This document shows positions 26,572 through 34,688 of a stretch of DNA of 64,000 nucleotides, one piece after another. Each line of letters starts with the position of its first letter. Within the stretch, counting starts at the first letter, position 1. Made by a program: the position numbers and the translations under genes. Under the pieces are notes generated by a model. It was not told the origin of the DNA. It did no database searches and was given only the letters and a program-made list of their open reading frames with translations. Source of the DNA: Planctomycetota bacterium (lineage in GTDB: Bacteria; Planctomycetota; Phycisphaerae; UBA1845; UTPLA1); assembly GCA_015654675.1 (NCBI GenBank), contig JAATGM010000042.1:62001-126000 (forward strand), written 5' to 3'.

Positions 26572-27092
26572 TTAGTCGCGCGCCGACTTTCATCAAGAAT
26601 TAATTGTTGAACGCAGACAAAAACTATCCTCAATTGAGCCAATTTCAATTTGGAGCACCCCGATAATTAGGCTCCAATATCGGTCAATGTGCGTTATTAG
26701 TTTCCAATCCTGTCCCTTATCAGACTGACGAGCGCAACAATTACCTCAAGCCGGTAGGGGGAAATCCCTACGCGCAAAACCTGCGATTGGCGGGGAGTTT
26801 TGTTGTTTTCACAACTATGCACAGGTACGATAGCAACACTGGGAAGCAGTAATTCAGGAGGGTCGCCGCGTAGAAAAGGGTCGAGGGAATTGCGGCGGTG
26901 AGTAACTGTAGGGAAGCAGCGGGCGACCGGTAGGAAGGGAACCGGAGTTGCTCGATCAAATCTTTGGAATGCCCTTGAAAAGTTGTTCGCGATCGCTGTC
27001 TGATCGTTCGCGTCGAGCTCATCAACGAGGATGTGTCCTCGGGGCCGCGCAGCTCACAGGCGAATCGCACTGGTAAGAAAGGGAGAAGAGAG
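26572..27092 (+). other. Long leader before the PEP-CTERM gene, no gene seen
   Basis: A 521-base stretch without a credible gene. It holds several short hairpins. CCGGTAGGG is followed by a GAAA-capped stem and CCCTACGCGCAAAACC (26751-26780). GTTGT-TTTC-ACAAC lies at about 26801-26815. CGCCGC pairs with GCGGCG across 26865-26898, and CCGGT pairs with ACCGG around an AGGAAGGG loop at 26927-26945. GGGAAGCAG occurs twice (about 26841 and 26911). This purine-rich, pairing-dense sequence suggests a structured 5' UTR. The first hairpin resembles part of a cyclic-di-GMP-I riboswitch, but the rest does not fit. Confidence 0.35.
26754..26771 (+). promoter_or_regulatory. GNRA-capped hairpin in the PEP-CTERM leader
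   Basis: GTAGGGG-GAAA-TCCCTAC: a 7-base stem, including one G-U, with a GAAA tetraloop. It is followed at once by GCGCAAAACC. Seen directly; function unknown. Confidence 0.45.
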
Positions 27093-28295
27093 ATGCGAAC
27101 TCGAAGTTTGCACGTATCCATGACAGCCGGAGTCGTCGCCCTGATGGCGACATCGGCCTTCGCCGGAAATGCGGCGAATCTGTTGTTCCCGTTGGACGGG
27201 ACTTATTCGGTCGTTCCGTACGCCCGCGACGGCAATCCGCTCGGCGGAAACGGACCGGCGGCGGCAGCTGATCCGCTCGCGCGCAATGACGACGATTCCA
27301 TTCAGCTCGCGACCGGCGCCGCCGGCGTGCTTCCCCAAATGCCTGGCCTGCCGTTCAACTTCAATCTGTACGGCAGCAGCTTCACGGGCAATCAGGTTTG
27401 GGTGAATAACAACGGCAACCTCTCGTTCGGGGCAGGATTCCCGACATTCACCGCATCGGGCTTCCCGGTGAACGGGTTCCCGATGGTGGCGCCGTTCTGG
27501 GGCGATGTCGACACGCGCGCTGCCGCGAGTGGCACGTCGTACTACAAGATGACGGCGAACACCCTGGTTGTGACGTGGGACAACGTTGGCTATTTCAACA
27601 CCCACGCCGACCGCACGAACACCTTCCAGGTCGCGATTTCCGATGGAACGAATCCGACGATGGGCATCGGCAATAACGTCTGCTTCAGCTATGACAGCAT
27701 GAACTGGACGACGGGCGATGCGTCGGGCGGGACCGGCGGTTTTGGCGGCACGGCCGCGACCGTAGGCGTGAACGCCGGCAACGGCACCAACTTCTTCCAG
27801 ATTGGCCGGTTCAATCAGAACAATGCCAACTACGACGGCCCGGGTGGCAATAACGACGGCGTCCACTATCTGGACGGCCTCGACACCTGCTTCCGCGTGG
27901 ACGGCCAGACGAATCAGCCCCCGATCTGGATCAACAATCCGGGCCTGATCGTTCTCGATGTGAGTTTGAATCAGTCGCTGAACTACGTCGGTCAGTTCAT
28001 CGGCCCCGAGGGTGGTGACGTTGTCAGCATCACCGGCGTCGCCGATCCGAACAACGCCGTGGGCGCAGGGCTCAGCATCGTCAATGCTCCTGGCAACCCG
28101 GCGACATCAACGCTGACCTGGACTCCCGACGCGGGCGACATCGGCGTGTACAACCTGACGTACACTTTCCAGGATGACTTCCTGCCGCCGAACGTCTCCA
28201 ACGGCGTTCTCCAGATTCGCGTGATTCCGGAGCCGGCCACGATGGCCCTTCTCGGCCTGGCGCTTGTCGGCCTTCGCCGCAAGCTCGGTCGCTAA
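27093..28295 (+). CDS. PEP-CTERM surface protein with NIDO-like domain
   Basis: A 400-residue secreted protein. The signal peptide ends near TSAFAGN. The main domain looks like a nidogen-type beta domain: NNNGNLSFG, PMVAPFWGDVDTR, then VTWDNVGYF and FQVAISDG. An Ig/cadherin-like segment follows from about residue 290 (TNQPPIWIN to TYTFQDDF). The C-terminus is a PEP-CTERM sorting signal: VIPEPATMALLGLALVGL plus basic RRKLGR, recognised by exosortase in other bacteria; no exosortase gene is in the window. GGGAG precedes the ATG. It sits behind a long structured leader and ends at a strong terminator. Confidence 0.88.
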   Translation: MRTRSLHVSMTAGVVALMATSAFAGNAANLLFPLDGTYSVVPYARDGNPLGGNGPAAAADPLARNDDDSIQLATGAAGVLPQMPGLPFNFNLYGSSFTGNQVWVNNNGNLSFGAGFPTFTASGFPVNGFPMVAPFWGDVDTRAAASGTSYYKMTANTLVVTWDNVGYFNTHADRTNTFQVAISDGTNPTMGIGNNVCFSYDSMNWTTGDASGGTGGFGGTAATVGVNAGNGTNFFQIGRFNQNNANYDGPGGNNDGVHYLDGLDTCFRVDGQTNQPPIWINNPGLIVLDVSLNQSLNYVGQFIGPEGGDVVSITGVADPNNAVGAGLSIVNAPGNPATSTLTWTPDAGDIGVYNLTYTFQDDFLPPNVSNGVLQIRVIPEPATMALLGLALVGLRRKLGR

Positions 28296-28326
28296 GCCCA
28301 GTACGGCTCTTCAGTTCATAAACAAC

Positions 28327-28366
28327 GGGGGCGGACAGGTCTGGCCTGCCCGCCCCCGCTTCTTTT
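28327..28366 (+). terminator. Intrinsic terminator after the PEP-CTERM gene
   Basis: GGGGGCGGACAGG pairs with CCTGCCCGCCCCC (one mismatch) around a 5-base loop, followed by TTCTTTTT. It also lies beyond the stop of the convergent beta-propeller gene. Confidence 0.88.
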
Positions 28367-28407
28367 TGGGTCAGGGGATATGCTTTCGTTTCAGAACTCG
28401 AAGTGAA

Positions 28408-30204
28408 CTAGCCGCCGCCTTCATCAGCCGGCTTCTCCTCATCCGCAGGCTTCTTCTCATCAGTTGGCTTTTCTTCGTCGGCGGGCTTCTCTTCGTCGGA
28501 CGGTTTGGCGCCATCACCCGCTGAATCGTCTGCCGGCTTGTCGGCGTCGCCTTCCCCAGCATCGGGCTTCGCGGGCTGGCTGGCCTCCGTTGTGGTCGGT
28601 GTCTCTTCGCTAGGCGCGCTGCTGGGGGTCGGCGGGACTAATCCCGGACCAGCGGCCGGCGTCGCAGTACTTTTGCTCGCAAACGGATCGTACTTGGCCT
28701 TCTTACCGGTCAGCCGTGCCTGGCGGGCCTTTCGCTCGGCCTCCATGCGCTTTTCGACTTCGGCAACGGACTTGACGTTCGCCTCGTCGCGAAAGGCGTC
28801 GGCCAGGGCCTCGGGCTTGAGGTGCGGCTCGCTTGCCGAGCGGGCACAAATCAGTCGCCCGAGTCGATCACAGGCATAGATCGCGGGCGGATTGAGCGTT
28901 CCGACGACGAAAGAGCACGCGCCGGCGTCCTCCAGGCCGCGAGCATCGCCCGACTTTGCATCGTATCGGGCAATGGCGGCCGAACTGATACGCGTTCCAT
29001 TGTCCTCGGAGAGTCCGGCTAGGATGTATGCGGTGTCGCCAATCTGGGTCAGGAAATTCGCCCCGCCGCCGGCCTTCCAGCGTGTCGATCCATCCTCGGC
29101 ATCCAGGACAACCAGGCCTTGAAGCGGAACGTATTGATAGACCGCGTCGCCGGTTGCTGTTGGCGCGGTTAGCAATTCGTGGTCAAAACGCTCGCGCCAC
29201 TTGCGGCGGCCCGACTTGGCATCGATGGCGTAGAGCGAACGGTCTGAACTGGCGACAAACACTCGATCAGGCGTAACCGCGGGGCGGGCAAAAATCGGCC
29301 CTTCCGTGCGAAACGGCCTTGGCCAGACGCCTGTTCTATCTTTCGCGTTGATCCGCGTGACTGTGGCGTCCTGGCCGGCAATGATCAGGTCGTCGCCAAA
29401 TAGAACCGGCTCGGCGGTGACGGTTCGCGGCGTCAAAAGCTCCCATTCACGGACACCAAGGCGCACGTTCATGGCATAGAAGCGCTGGTTGGCGGCGCCG
29501 AAGTAGGCATTATCGCCATCACTGACGGCGGGCGAACTGGGCGAGAACGGGACCTTTAACTCCTCAATCGGGAGCGTGATCTGGGCGAACACCCGGTCTC
29601 CCGCGCGAGGTCGGTCCGTAGGATTCACATCAAGGAAGCGCCCGGTCGACTCGCGGTCGTGAATGCTGACGATTCGGAAGTGGGCGAGCGGCTTTTCACC
29701 CACGTCGCCTGTAGTTCCCCGGAAAATACCGAGCGTCATTCCAACATCAAGGCCGTGGAATCGCCCGACATCGATGTCGGCGTCGTCGCCGCGAGCTTCG
29801 ATCACGAAGCCGCGGATCTTTCGAGGGTCTCCCGCCAGTCGTCCGGTGACGCGATCGAAGAGGCGGATGCTGGTGCTGGTGGTGAAGACGGCAAAGGACT
29901 TGGAGTGGGTCGGGCCGAGCAGCCGCTGGTTCGGCGAAGCGACCTCAGTGGACCAACGAAGGACGCCGGTTGGCCCGTGAACGGCAAAGACCTTGTTGTC
30001 CTGCGTAATCACATACACGCAGTCGTCGAGGGCGACCACGCGTCGGACGATGTCATTGCCAATCGGGAGCTCGGCATGCCAGTAAAGTTGGAGTTCCAGC
30101 TGCGCGAGCTTCGAACGATCGATCAGATCGAGGCCAAGTGCGACCCGCGGCGCAATCAGGCCCGAGAACGCGAATAAAACAAGTAGGGCAATCCGTCGGG
30201 TCAT
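28408..30204 (-). CDS. Exported PQQ-like beta-propeller repeat protein
   Basis: A 598-residue protein that starts with a signal peptide (IALLVLFAFSGLIAPRVALG) and carries repeated propeller blades with the PQQ-repeat pattern, for example VVALDDCVYVITQDNKVFAVHGPTG, then VFVASSDRSLYAIDAKSG and GLVVLDAEDG. No catalytic cofactor motif is seen, so it is probably a scaffold or carbohydrate/protein binder, not a dehydrogenase. The C-terminal 130 residues are low-complexity and acidic/basic, ending in four DEEKPA-type units. The ATG has GAGGAG upstream. A sigma-70 promoter is visible about 110 bases upstream of the ATG. Confidence 0.82.
   Translation of the reverse strand: MTRRIALLVLFAFSGLIAPRVALGLDLIDRSKLAQLELQLYWHAELPIGNDIVRRVVALDDCVYVITQDNKVFAVHGPTGVLRWSTEVASPNQRLLGPTHSKSFAVFTTSTSIRLFDRVTGRLAGDPRKIRGFVIEARGDDADIDVGRFHGLDVGMTLGIFRGTTGDVGEKPLAHFRIVSIHDRESTGRFLDVNPTDRPRAGDRVFAQITLPIEELKVPFSPSSPAVSDGDNAYFGAANQRFYAMNVRLGVREWELLTPRTVTAEPVLFGDDLIIAGQDATVTRINAKDRTGVWPRPFRTEGPIFARPAVTPDRVFVASSDRSLYAIDAKSGRRKWRERFDHELLTAPTATGDAVYQYVPLQGLVVLDAEDGSTRWKAGGGANFLTQIGDTAYILAGLSEDNGTRISSAAIARYDAKSGDARGLEDAGACSFVVGTLNPPAIYACDRLGRLICARSASEPHLKPEALADAFRDEANVKSVAEVEKRMEAERKARQARLTGKKAKYDPFASKSTATPAAGPGLVPPTPSSAPSEETPTTTEASQPAKPDAGEGDADKPADDSAGDGAKPSDEEKPADEEKPTDEKKPADEEKPADEGGG
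28420..28503 (-). repeat. 18-base tandem repeat coding (D/E)EKPA units
   Basis: Four to five near-identical 18-base units encode the hexapeptide DEEKPA/T at the C-terminus of the propeller protein. Copy number could vary by slippage. Confidence 0.7.
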
Positions 30205-30321
30205 GGCGGCAGTCTCCTCGGGTGGAAGGCGAGATCGCTTCCGCCGTATATCGGCCACGGGGAACGATCTGGTGGCGGGAGTGGCGGTTTCGGGACCGCA
30301 CCCCCGATCGCAGCAGGCGTA

Positions 30322-30350
30322 ACTATAATGAAATCGATAGGTTATGTCAA
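30322..30350 (-). promoter_or_regulatory. Sigma-70 promoter for the beta-propeller gene
   Basis: On the minus strand TTGACA (30345-30350) and TATAGT (30322-30327) are separated by exactly 17 bases. This is the best-matching promoter in the window and leaves a 5' leader of about 110 bases before the ATG at 30204. Confidence 0.75.
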
Positions 30351-30523
30351 TACATGGACACAGATGCAGGGATCAGACATTCCCGATCGCGGTGCCGATG
30401 CGTTGGAAGTGTGTTTGGCCACGAGTGGCGGAAAGTTAGTGCAACAGGCACCCATCGGCCGCCGATAAACCTCTGCGCCGGAAGTATTGGCGCGGTTTCA
30501 CGATGCGCGTAGGCGCAGATTTT

Positions 30524-30562
30524 GCTTGAAGTTACGGGTGTTTTTTGCGATACTTTTCAAGC
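30524..30562 (+). promoter_or_regulatory. Sigma-70 promoter embedded in an inverted repeat
   Basis: TTGAAG (30526-30531) and GATACT (30549-30554) are 17 bases apart, so a promoter for the coiled-coil/mreB operon is likely. The element is framed by GCTTGAA (30524-30530) and TTCAAGC (30556-30562), perfect 7-base inverted arms; the left arm overlaps the -35. About 180 bases of leader follow before the GTG at 30739. The rest of the gap 30205-30738 shows no gene. Confidence 0.55.
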
Positions 30563-30738
30563 TCAATCCATGCGGTTTGCCTCCGCATGCATTCCCGCGA
30601 TCCTCACCCGGTCGTGCCACACCCGGCAACGTCCGACGGGGCATGGGAAAAATTGCCTGACACCGCGCCGGCGTCTCAATGCGACTATCGCACGTGGTGC
30701 GTGCGTCCCGACGCGGCCCTGACGCTGGGAGAATCCCC

Positions 30739-31635
30739 GTGAGCATCCTTACCAAGGTATTTCTCGTCGTTGTGGTGATCCTGTCGATCGCGCTCTCGAC
30801 TCTGTCGATCGCGGCCAACAGTATGGGCCAGAACTGGAAGAAGGCCGCCGAAGACTGGAAGGCCAGCGCGCTGGCGGCCGGCGCAAACGAGCGGCTGACG
30901 GCCGTTCAGTCGCGCCTGACGCACGAGCAGGACCTGGACAAGATCGGCAAGCTCTCGAACGAAAAGGCCAAGCTCCAGTCGGAATTGGCGACGCTCCAGC
31001 AGTCTCTCGATGCCAAGACCATCGAGTTCGGCACATCCCAAGGCCAGGCGACTGCCCTGACGGCCAATCTCACGGGCCTGCAGGAGCAACTCAAGCTGGT
31101 GGGCAGCCAGTTTGCACGCGAACGCGAGTTCAACGGCACGCTGACCAAGCGGAACGCCGAGCTAGAGCGGCGCAATAGCGACCTCAATGACCGCGTGAAG
31201 GAACTGACAACCGCCTTGGCGATGGCCAATACGCAAGTTCGAGCGCTCCAGCAGCAAATCGCCGGAAATGACGGCGGTTCGTCGTCATCCGGCATTCAGA
31301 GCTATGGCTCGTCGAGTGGCTCGGGCGTGGTCGAGGCCTTCAAACCGTCGGTTCAGCCGACCGCCCCCTCCGTGACGGCGGCGATTCGAGGTCGCGTGAC
31401 GTCGGTTCGAGGCAATGTGGCCGGAATCAGCGTCGGATCGGCCGACGGCGTGATGCCGGGCATGAAGTTCCTCATTTACCGCGAGGCCGGAAGCGCGACG
31501 CCGCAATACCTGGGGACGGTACAGGTTACGCATGTCGAAGCGAATGAGGCAGCCGGCACTGTGTTACGAACAAGCGGCGCGATCCAGACCGGCGATACCG
31601 CGACAGACGAAGCCAGTATGGCGATGAGGCGATAG
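30739..31635 (+). CDS. MreC-like membrane-anchored coiled-coil protein
   Basis: No named family is certain. The 298 residues comprise an N-terminal membrane helix (LTKVFLVVVVILSIALSTL, residues 4-22), and a long coiled coil from about 45 to 190 (KIGKLSNEKAKLQSELATLQQ and similar). A Ser/Gly linker follows, then a C-terminal beta domain of about 70 residues (IRGRVTSVRGNVAGISVGSADGV, then FLIYREAG and VQVTHVEANEAAGTV). This is the plan of MreC (helix, coiled coil, beta domain), though sequence identity is not evident; the C-terminal part also resembles FlgT-like domains. GTG is chosen for the GGGAG eight bases upstream. It precedes a tiny membrane protein and mreB, so a cell-shape role is inferred. 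Confidence 0.7.
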   Translation: MSILTKVFLVVVVILSIALSTLSIAANSMGQNWKKAAEDWKASALAAGANERLTAVQSRLTHEQDLDKIGKLSNEKAKLQSELATLQQSLDAKTIEFGTSQGQATALTANLTGLQEQLKLVGSQFAREREFNGTLTKRNAELERRNSDLNDRVKELTTALAMANTQVRALQQQIAGNDGGSSSSGIQSYGSSSGSGVVEAFKPSVQPTAPSVTAAIRGRVTSVRGNVAGISVGSADGVMPGMKFLIYREAGSATPQYLGTVQVTHVEANEAAGTVLRTSGAIQTGDTATDEASMAMRR

Positions 31636-31637
31636 TC

Positions 31638-31811
31638 ATGGCTCAGGCACCCGGCGGATCTGCTTCTCCGGCAATCAGGCGGCGTCCGCAGAACGACATG
31701 TTCACCGTGCTGCTGGTCATCTCGGCGGTATTTCTCGCCGGCGCAGTCTCTTTCCTTGCATACCGCCTGATGGCGTTCTACGGAACGGTCTTCCCACCGG
31801 CCGGCGGCTGA
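31638..31811 (+). CDS. 57-residue single-span membrane protein
   Basis: A short gene starting two bases after the stop of the coiled-coil gene. The product has a basic Pro/Ala-rich N-terminus (AIRRRPQNDM), then one hydrophobic helix (FTVLLVISAVFLAGAVSFLAYRL) and a short Pro-rich tail. Its tight placement between the coiled-coil gene and mreB argues that it is translated and belongs to the same cell-shape unit. No ribosome binding site beyond the end of the upstream gene is needed if translation is coupled. No family recognised. Confidence 0.6.
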   Translation: MAQAPGGSASPAIRRRPQNDMFTVLLVISAVFLAGAVSFLAYRLMAFYGTVFPPAGG

Positions 31812-31972
31812 ACCAACCGCACACCTTTCACGTAAGCACAGCAAGCGTTGCGGCACGGCGATGTCCAGTCCGTGACGCGCGTGGCAATTCCGATTAGTAT
31901 CCGAATTCTTTTCCCGGTGGTTGGGCGCGCCGCCGGAACCGATTGCAACCTATCGCGCTGAGGATTCCCGAC

Positions 31973-33025
31973 GTGCTATTCGATTCACTGCGCGGTCTGT
32001 TCGCGGTCGACATGGGCATCGACCTCGGCACGTGCAACACGCTGGTCTGCGTGAAGGGTGAAGGCATCGTCCTGAACGAGCCGTCGGTGGTGGCGGTCAA
32101 GAAGGGCACCAACCGGGTCCTTCAGAACGGTAATGCGGTCGGCCTGGTGGCGAAGGAAATGCTGGGCAAAACGCCCGGCTCGATCACGGCGATTCGGCCG
32201 CTCAAGGACGGCGTGATCGCAGACTTCGACATCACCGAGGCGATGCTGGGATATTTCATTCGTAAGGTTCAGGGCGGCAAGCGATTCGTGCGGCCCCGTG
32301 TAGTCATTGCCGTGCCGTCGGGCATTACGGCTGTGGAGAAACGAGCGGTCTATGGCTCGGCCGAACGCGCGGGCGCACGGCGGGTCTATCTCGTCGAAGA
32401 GCCGATGGCGGCCGGAATCGGCGCCGGGCTCCCGATCGCCGAAGCGACGGCGAGCATGATCGTGGATATTGGCGGTGGGACGACCGAAGTGGCAATCATG
32501 TCGCTGGCCGACATCAGCGTGAGCGAATCATTGCGGGTCGCCGGCGACGATATGGACGAGGCGATCGTCAACTACATGAAGCGGACCTACAACATGCATG
32601 TTGGTCCGCTGACCGCCGAGCAACTCAAGATCGAAATCGGGTCGGCAGCGGCGCTGGCCGAGGAAATGTCGCGCGAAGTGCGGGGTCGCGACATGATCTC
32701 GGGTCTGCCGCGCAAAACCGTCGTGACGTCTCAGGAAGTCCGCGAAGCGCTTCGGGAACCTGTCAGCCAGATCGTCGAGGCCGTGACCCGAACGCTGGAG
32801 CGTGCCGAGCCCGAGCTGTCGGCCGACCTGGTCGAGAACGGCGTTCATCTGGCCGGCGGTGGTGCGTTGCTGCGCGGCCTGGACCAGGTCCTTTCAGACG
32901 CGACCGGCCTGCAAGCCAAAGTGGTGGATGATCCGCTCTCTTGCGTGGCGCGCGGCACCAGCGTGTACCTTGAAAACCTCTCGACTTGGAAAGAAACGCT
33001 CGAATCGGATGAAGACAACGTCTGA
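31973..33025 (+). CDS. mreB: Rod shape-determining protein MreB
   Basis: Actin-like filament protein that positions the cell-wall synthesis machinery. The 350-residue length is typical. Phosphate-binding segments are DLGTCNTLVCVK (near residue 17) and VDIGGGTTEVA (near 165), with VIAVPSGITAVEKRA and EEPMAAGIGAGLP between. The GTG start has GAGGA about eight bases upstream and gives the usual short amphipathic N-terminus (LFDSLRGLFA) before the first strand; a TTG at 31943 would add ten residues. The 3' end overlaps the start of a lipoprotein-like amidohydrolase gene by 17 bases. Confidence 0.97.
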   Translation: MLFDSLRGLFAVDMGIDLGTCNTLVCVKGEGIVLNEPSVVAVKKGTNRVLQNGNAVGLVAKEMLGKTPGSITAIRPLKDGVIADFDITEAMLGYFIRKVQGGKRFVRPRVVIAVPSGITAVEKRAVYGSAERAGARRVYLVEEPMAAGIGAGLPIAEATASMIVDIGGGTTEVAIMSLADISVSESLRVAGDDMDEAIVNYMKRTYNMHVGPLTAEQLKIEIGSAAALAEEMSREVRGRDMISGLPRKTVVTSQEVREALREPVSQIVEAVTRTLERAEPELSADLVENGVHLAGGGALLRGLDQVLSDATGLQAKVVDDPLSCVARGTSVYLENLSTWKETLESDEDNV

Positions 33026-34688
33026 GCGACGCCCACACGTCCCATTCAACCGCGCCGTTACTGCGATCATATTCAGTTCGTTACTCAGCGGCGGGTGCGC
33101 CCGGCGTTCGGAAATGCTGGTCTGCGGCGCGATCTGGACCGGAAATCCACAAAACCCGGCCGCCGAGGCGATGCTGATCGAAAACGGGCGAGTGGTCAGA
33201 ATTGGGACACTCGACACCCTCTCCACCGCTCATCCCAATGTCACGCGCATCGACGCGGGCGGCCGACGAATCATCCCGGGATTAATTGACGCTCACGTCC
33301 ATATAGTGGGCGGTGGACTGTCGATGCAGCGGCTTGCAATGCGCGATATGACGGATCGAGCGCAGTTCATGGCCGCGGTGGCCGATCGGTCCCGACAGCT
33401 GGCGAGCGGCCAGTGGCTGCTGGGGCGCGGCTGGTCGACGGACAGTTGGGCGAATCCGTCGTCGCCGACGCGAGATTGGATAGACGGGGCGACGGGCGAT
33501 CATCCGGCATTGCTCCAACGGATGGACGGGCATTGCGCGCTGGCGAACACGGCCGCACTGCGCCTGGCCGGTCTGGATTCACCGAATCCGATCGATCCGC
33601 CGGGCGGAACTATCGAGCGCGACGCATCCGGGCGACCGACGGGCATATTGAAAGATGCCGCGATCTCGCTGGTTTCGCGCCACGTTCCCGAGCCGAGCGT
33701 GGAGGAAAAATGCGCGGCGATCCGCGCGGCCATGCGCGAAGCCAACCGCTACGGTGTGACAACCGTCAACACGATGTCGGAATGGGATGACGTGCCGGCA
33801 CTGCGCCGAGTTCACGATGAAGAAAACGATACACTGCGTGTGGTCATTTTTGTGCAGGAGCCCGATTGGGAGCCGTTCGTTGAGCGAGTGCGGTCATTCG
33901 GCGTGCATGACGACCGACTTCGCATCGCCGGATTCAAGGCATATATGGACGGCTCGTTGGGCAGCCGGACTGCGTATATGCACGAACCGTTCGCCGATCA
34001 GCCGAACAATCGCGGACTCATGGCGAGCGGACCGGATACGCCGGCGCGATTAGCCAGGAACTTTCGAGCGGCGCAGGCGGCCGGCCTGCAGTGCGCGGTG
34101 CATGCGATCGGGGATGAAGGCAATCACGTCCTGCTCGACTTGTATTCCCGCTTGGATCGCAATCAGCGGCCACGCGTCGAGCACGCCCAGCATCTGTTGC
34201 CGGGCGATATTCCGCGATTTGCCGAATTGGGCGTCGTTGCATCGATGCAGCCATATCACAAAGCGGACGATGGGCGCTACGCCGAGACCGCGATCGGCCC
34301 GCAGCGCAGCCGCTCAAGTTATGCGTTTGCCGATCTCTTGAGATCGGGTGCACATGTCGCTTTCGGCAGCGACTGGCCGGTCGTTTCAATCAATCCGTTC
34401 ACGGGTATTCACGCTGCCGTCACGGGTCGGACGCTAGATGGAAAGACGTGGATGGTGCACGAAAACATCAGCGTTGAGCAGGCACTGGGTTGCTACACGC
34501 GCGGTGCGGCATTCGCGTGCAAACTGGATGATCGGATTGGGATGCTGGCGCCGGGATTCCTGGCAGACTTCGTTATTCTAGAGACGGACCCGCTGTCGCA
34601 ACCGACGGACGAGTTGATCAAGACACGCGTCGCTGCCACCTACCTTGGCGGCCGGAAGGTCTGGTCCGCAGATGAAAAGCTTCACTGA
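33009..34688 (+). CDS. YtcJ-like amidohydrolase, probably exported
   Basis: A 559-residue metal-dependent hydrolase. The first 30 residues include a hydrophobic segment ending in SSLLSGGC, a possible lipobox with a poor -3 residue. Metal-site motifs are LIDAHVHIVGGG, HAIGDEGNHVLLDLY, RVEHAQHL, and AFGSDWPVV near residue 450; FKAYMDGSLGSRTAYM is typical of YtcJ-type amidohydrolases. The substrate is unknown. The ATG at 33009 is chosen because it starts the signal peptide; the frame remains open far upstream only as a shadow of mreB. The end overlaps the queG end by seven bases. Confidence 0.85.
   Translation: MKTTSERRPHVPFNRAVTAIIFSSLLSGGCARRSEMLVCGAIWTGNPQNPAAEAMLIENGRVVRIGTLDTLSTAHPNVTRIDAGGRRIIPGLIDAHVHIVGGGLSMQRLAMRDMTDRAQFMAAVADRSRQLASGQWLLGRGWSTDSWANPSSPTRDWIDGATGDHPALLQRMDGHCALANTAALRLAGLDSPNPIDPPGGTIERDASGRPTGILKDAAISLVSRHVPEPSVEEKCAAIRAAMREANRYGVTTVNTMSEWDDVPALRRVHDEENDTLRVVIFVQEPDWEPFVERVRSFGVHDDRLRIAGFKAYMDGSLGSRTAYMHEPFADQPNNRGLMASGPDTPARLARNFRAAQAAGLQCAVHAIGDEGNHVLLDLYSRLDRNQRPRVEHAQHLLPGDIPRFAELGVVASMQPYHKADDGRYAETAIGPQRSRSSYAFADLLRSGAHVAFGSDWPVVSINPFTGIHAAVTGRTLDGKTWMVHENISVEQALGCYTRGAAFACKLDDRIGMLAPGFLADFVILETDPLSQPTDELIKTRVAATYLGGRKVWSADEKLH

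Noticed and set aside
26750-26950. A complete cyclic-di-GMP-I riboswitch
   Set aside because: Only one hairpin and a CGCAAAACC run fit; the required upstream and downstream parts are missing or too far away.
28264-28524. Plus-strand frame after the PEP-CTERM gene
   Set aside because: It crosses the terminator and is the complement of the low-complexity repeat of the propeller gene.
32802-33008. Upstream extension of the YtcJ-like amidohydrolase
   Set aside because: It lies inside mreB in another frame; the natural start with a signal peptide is at 33009.
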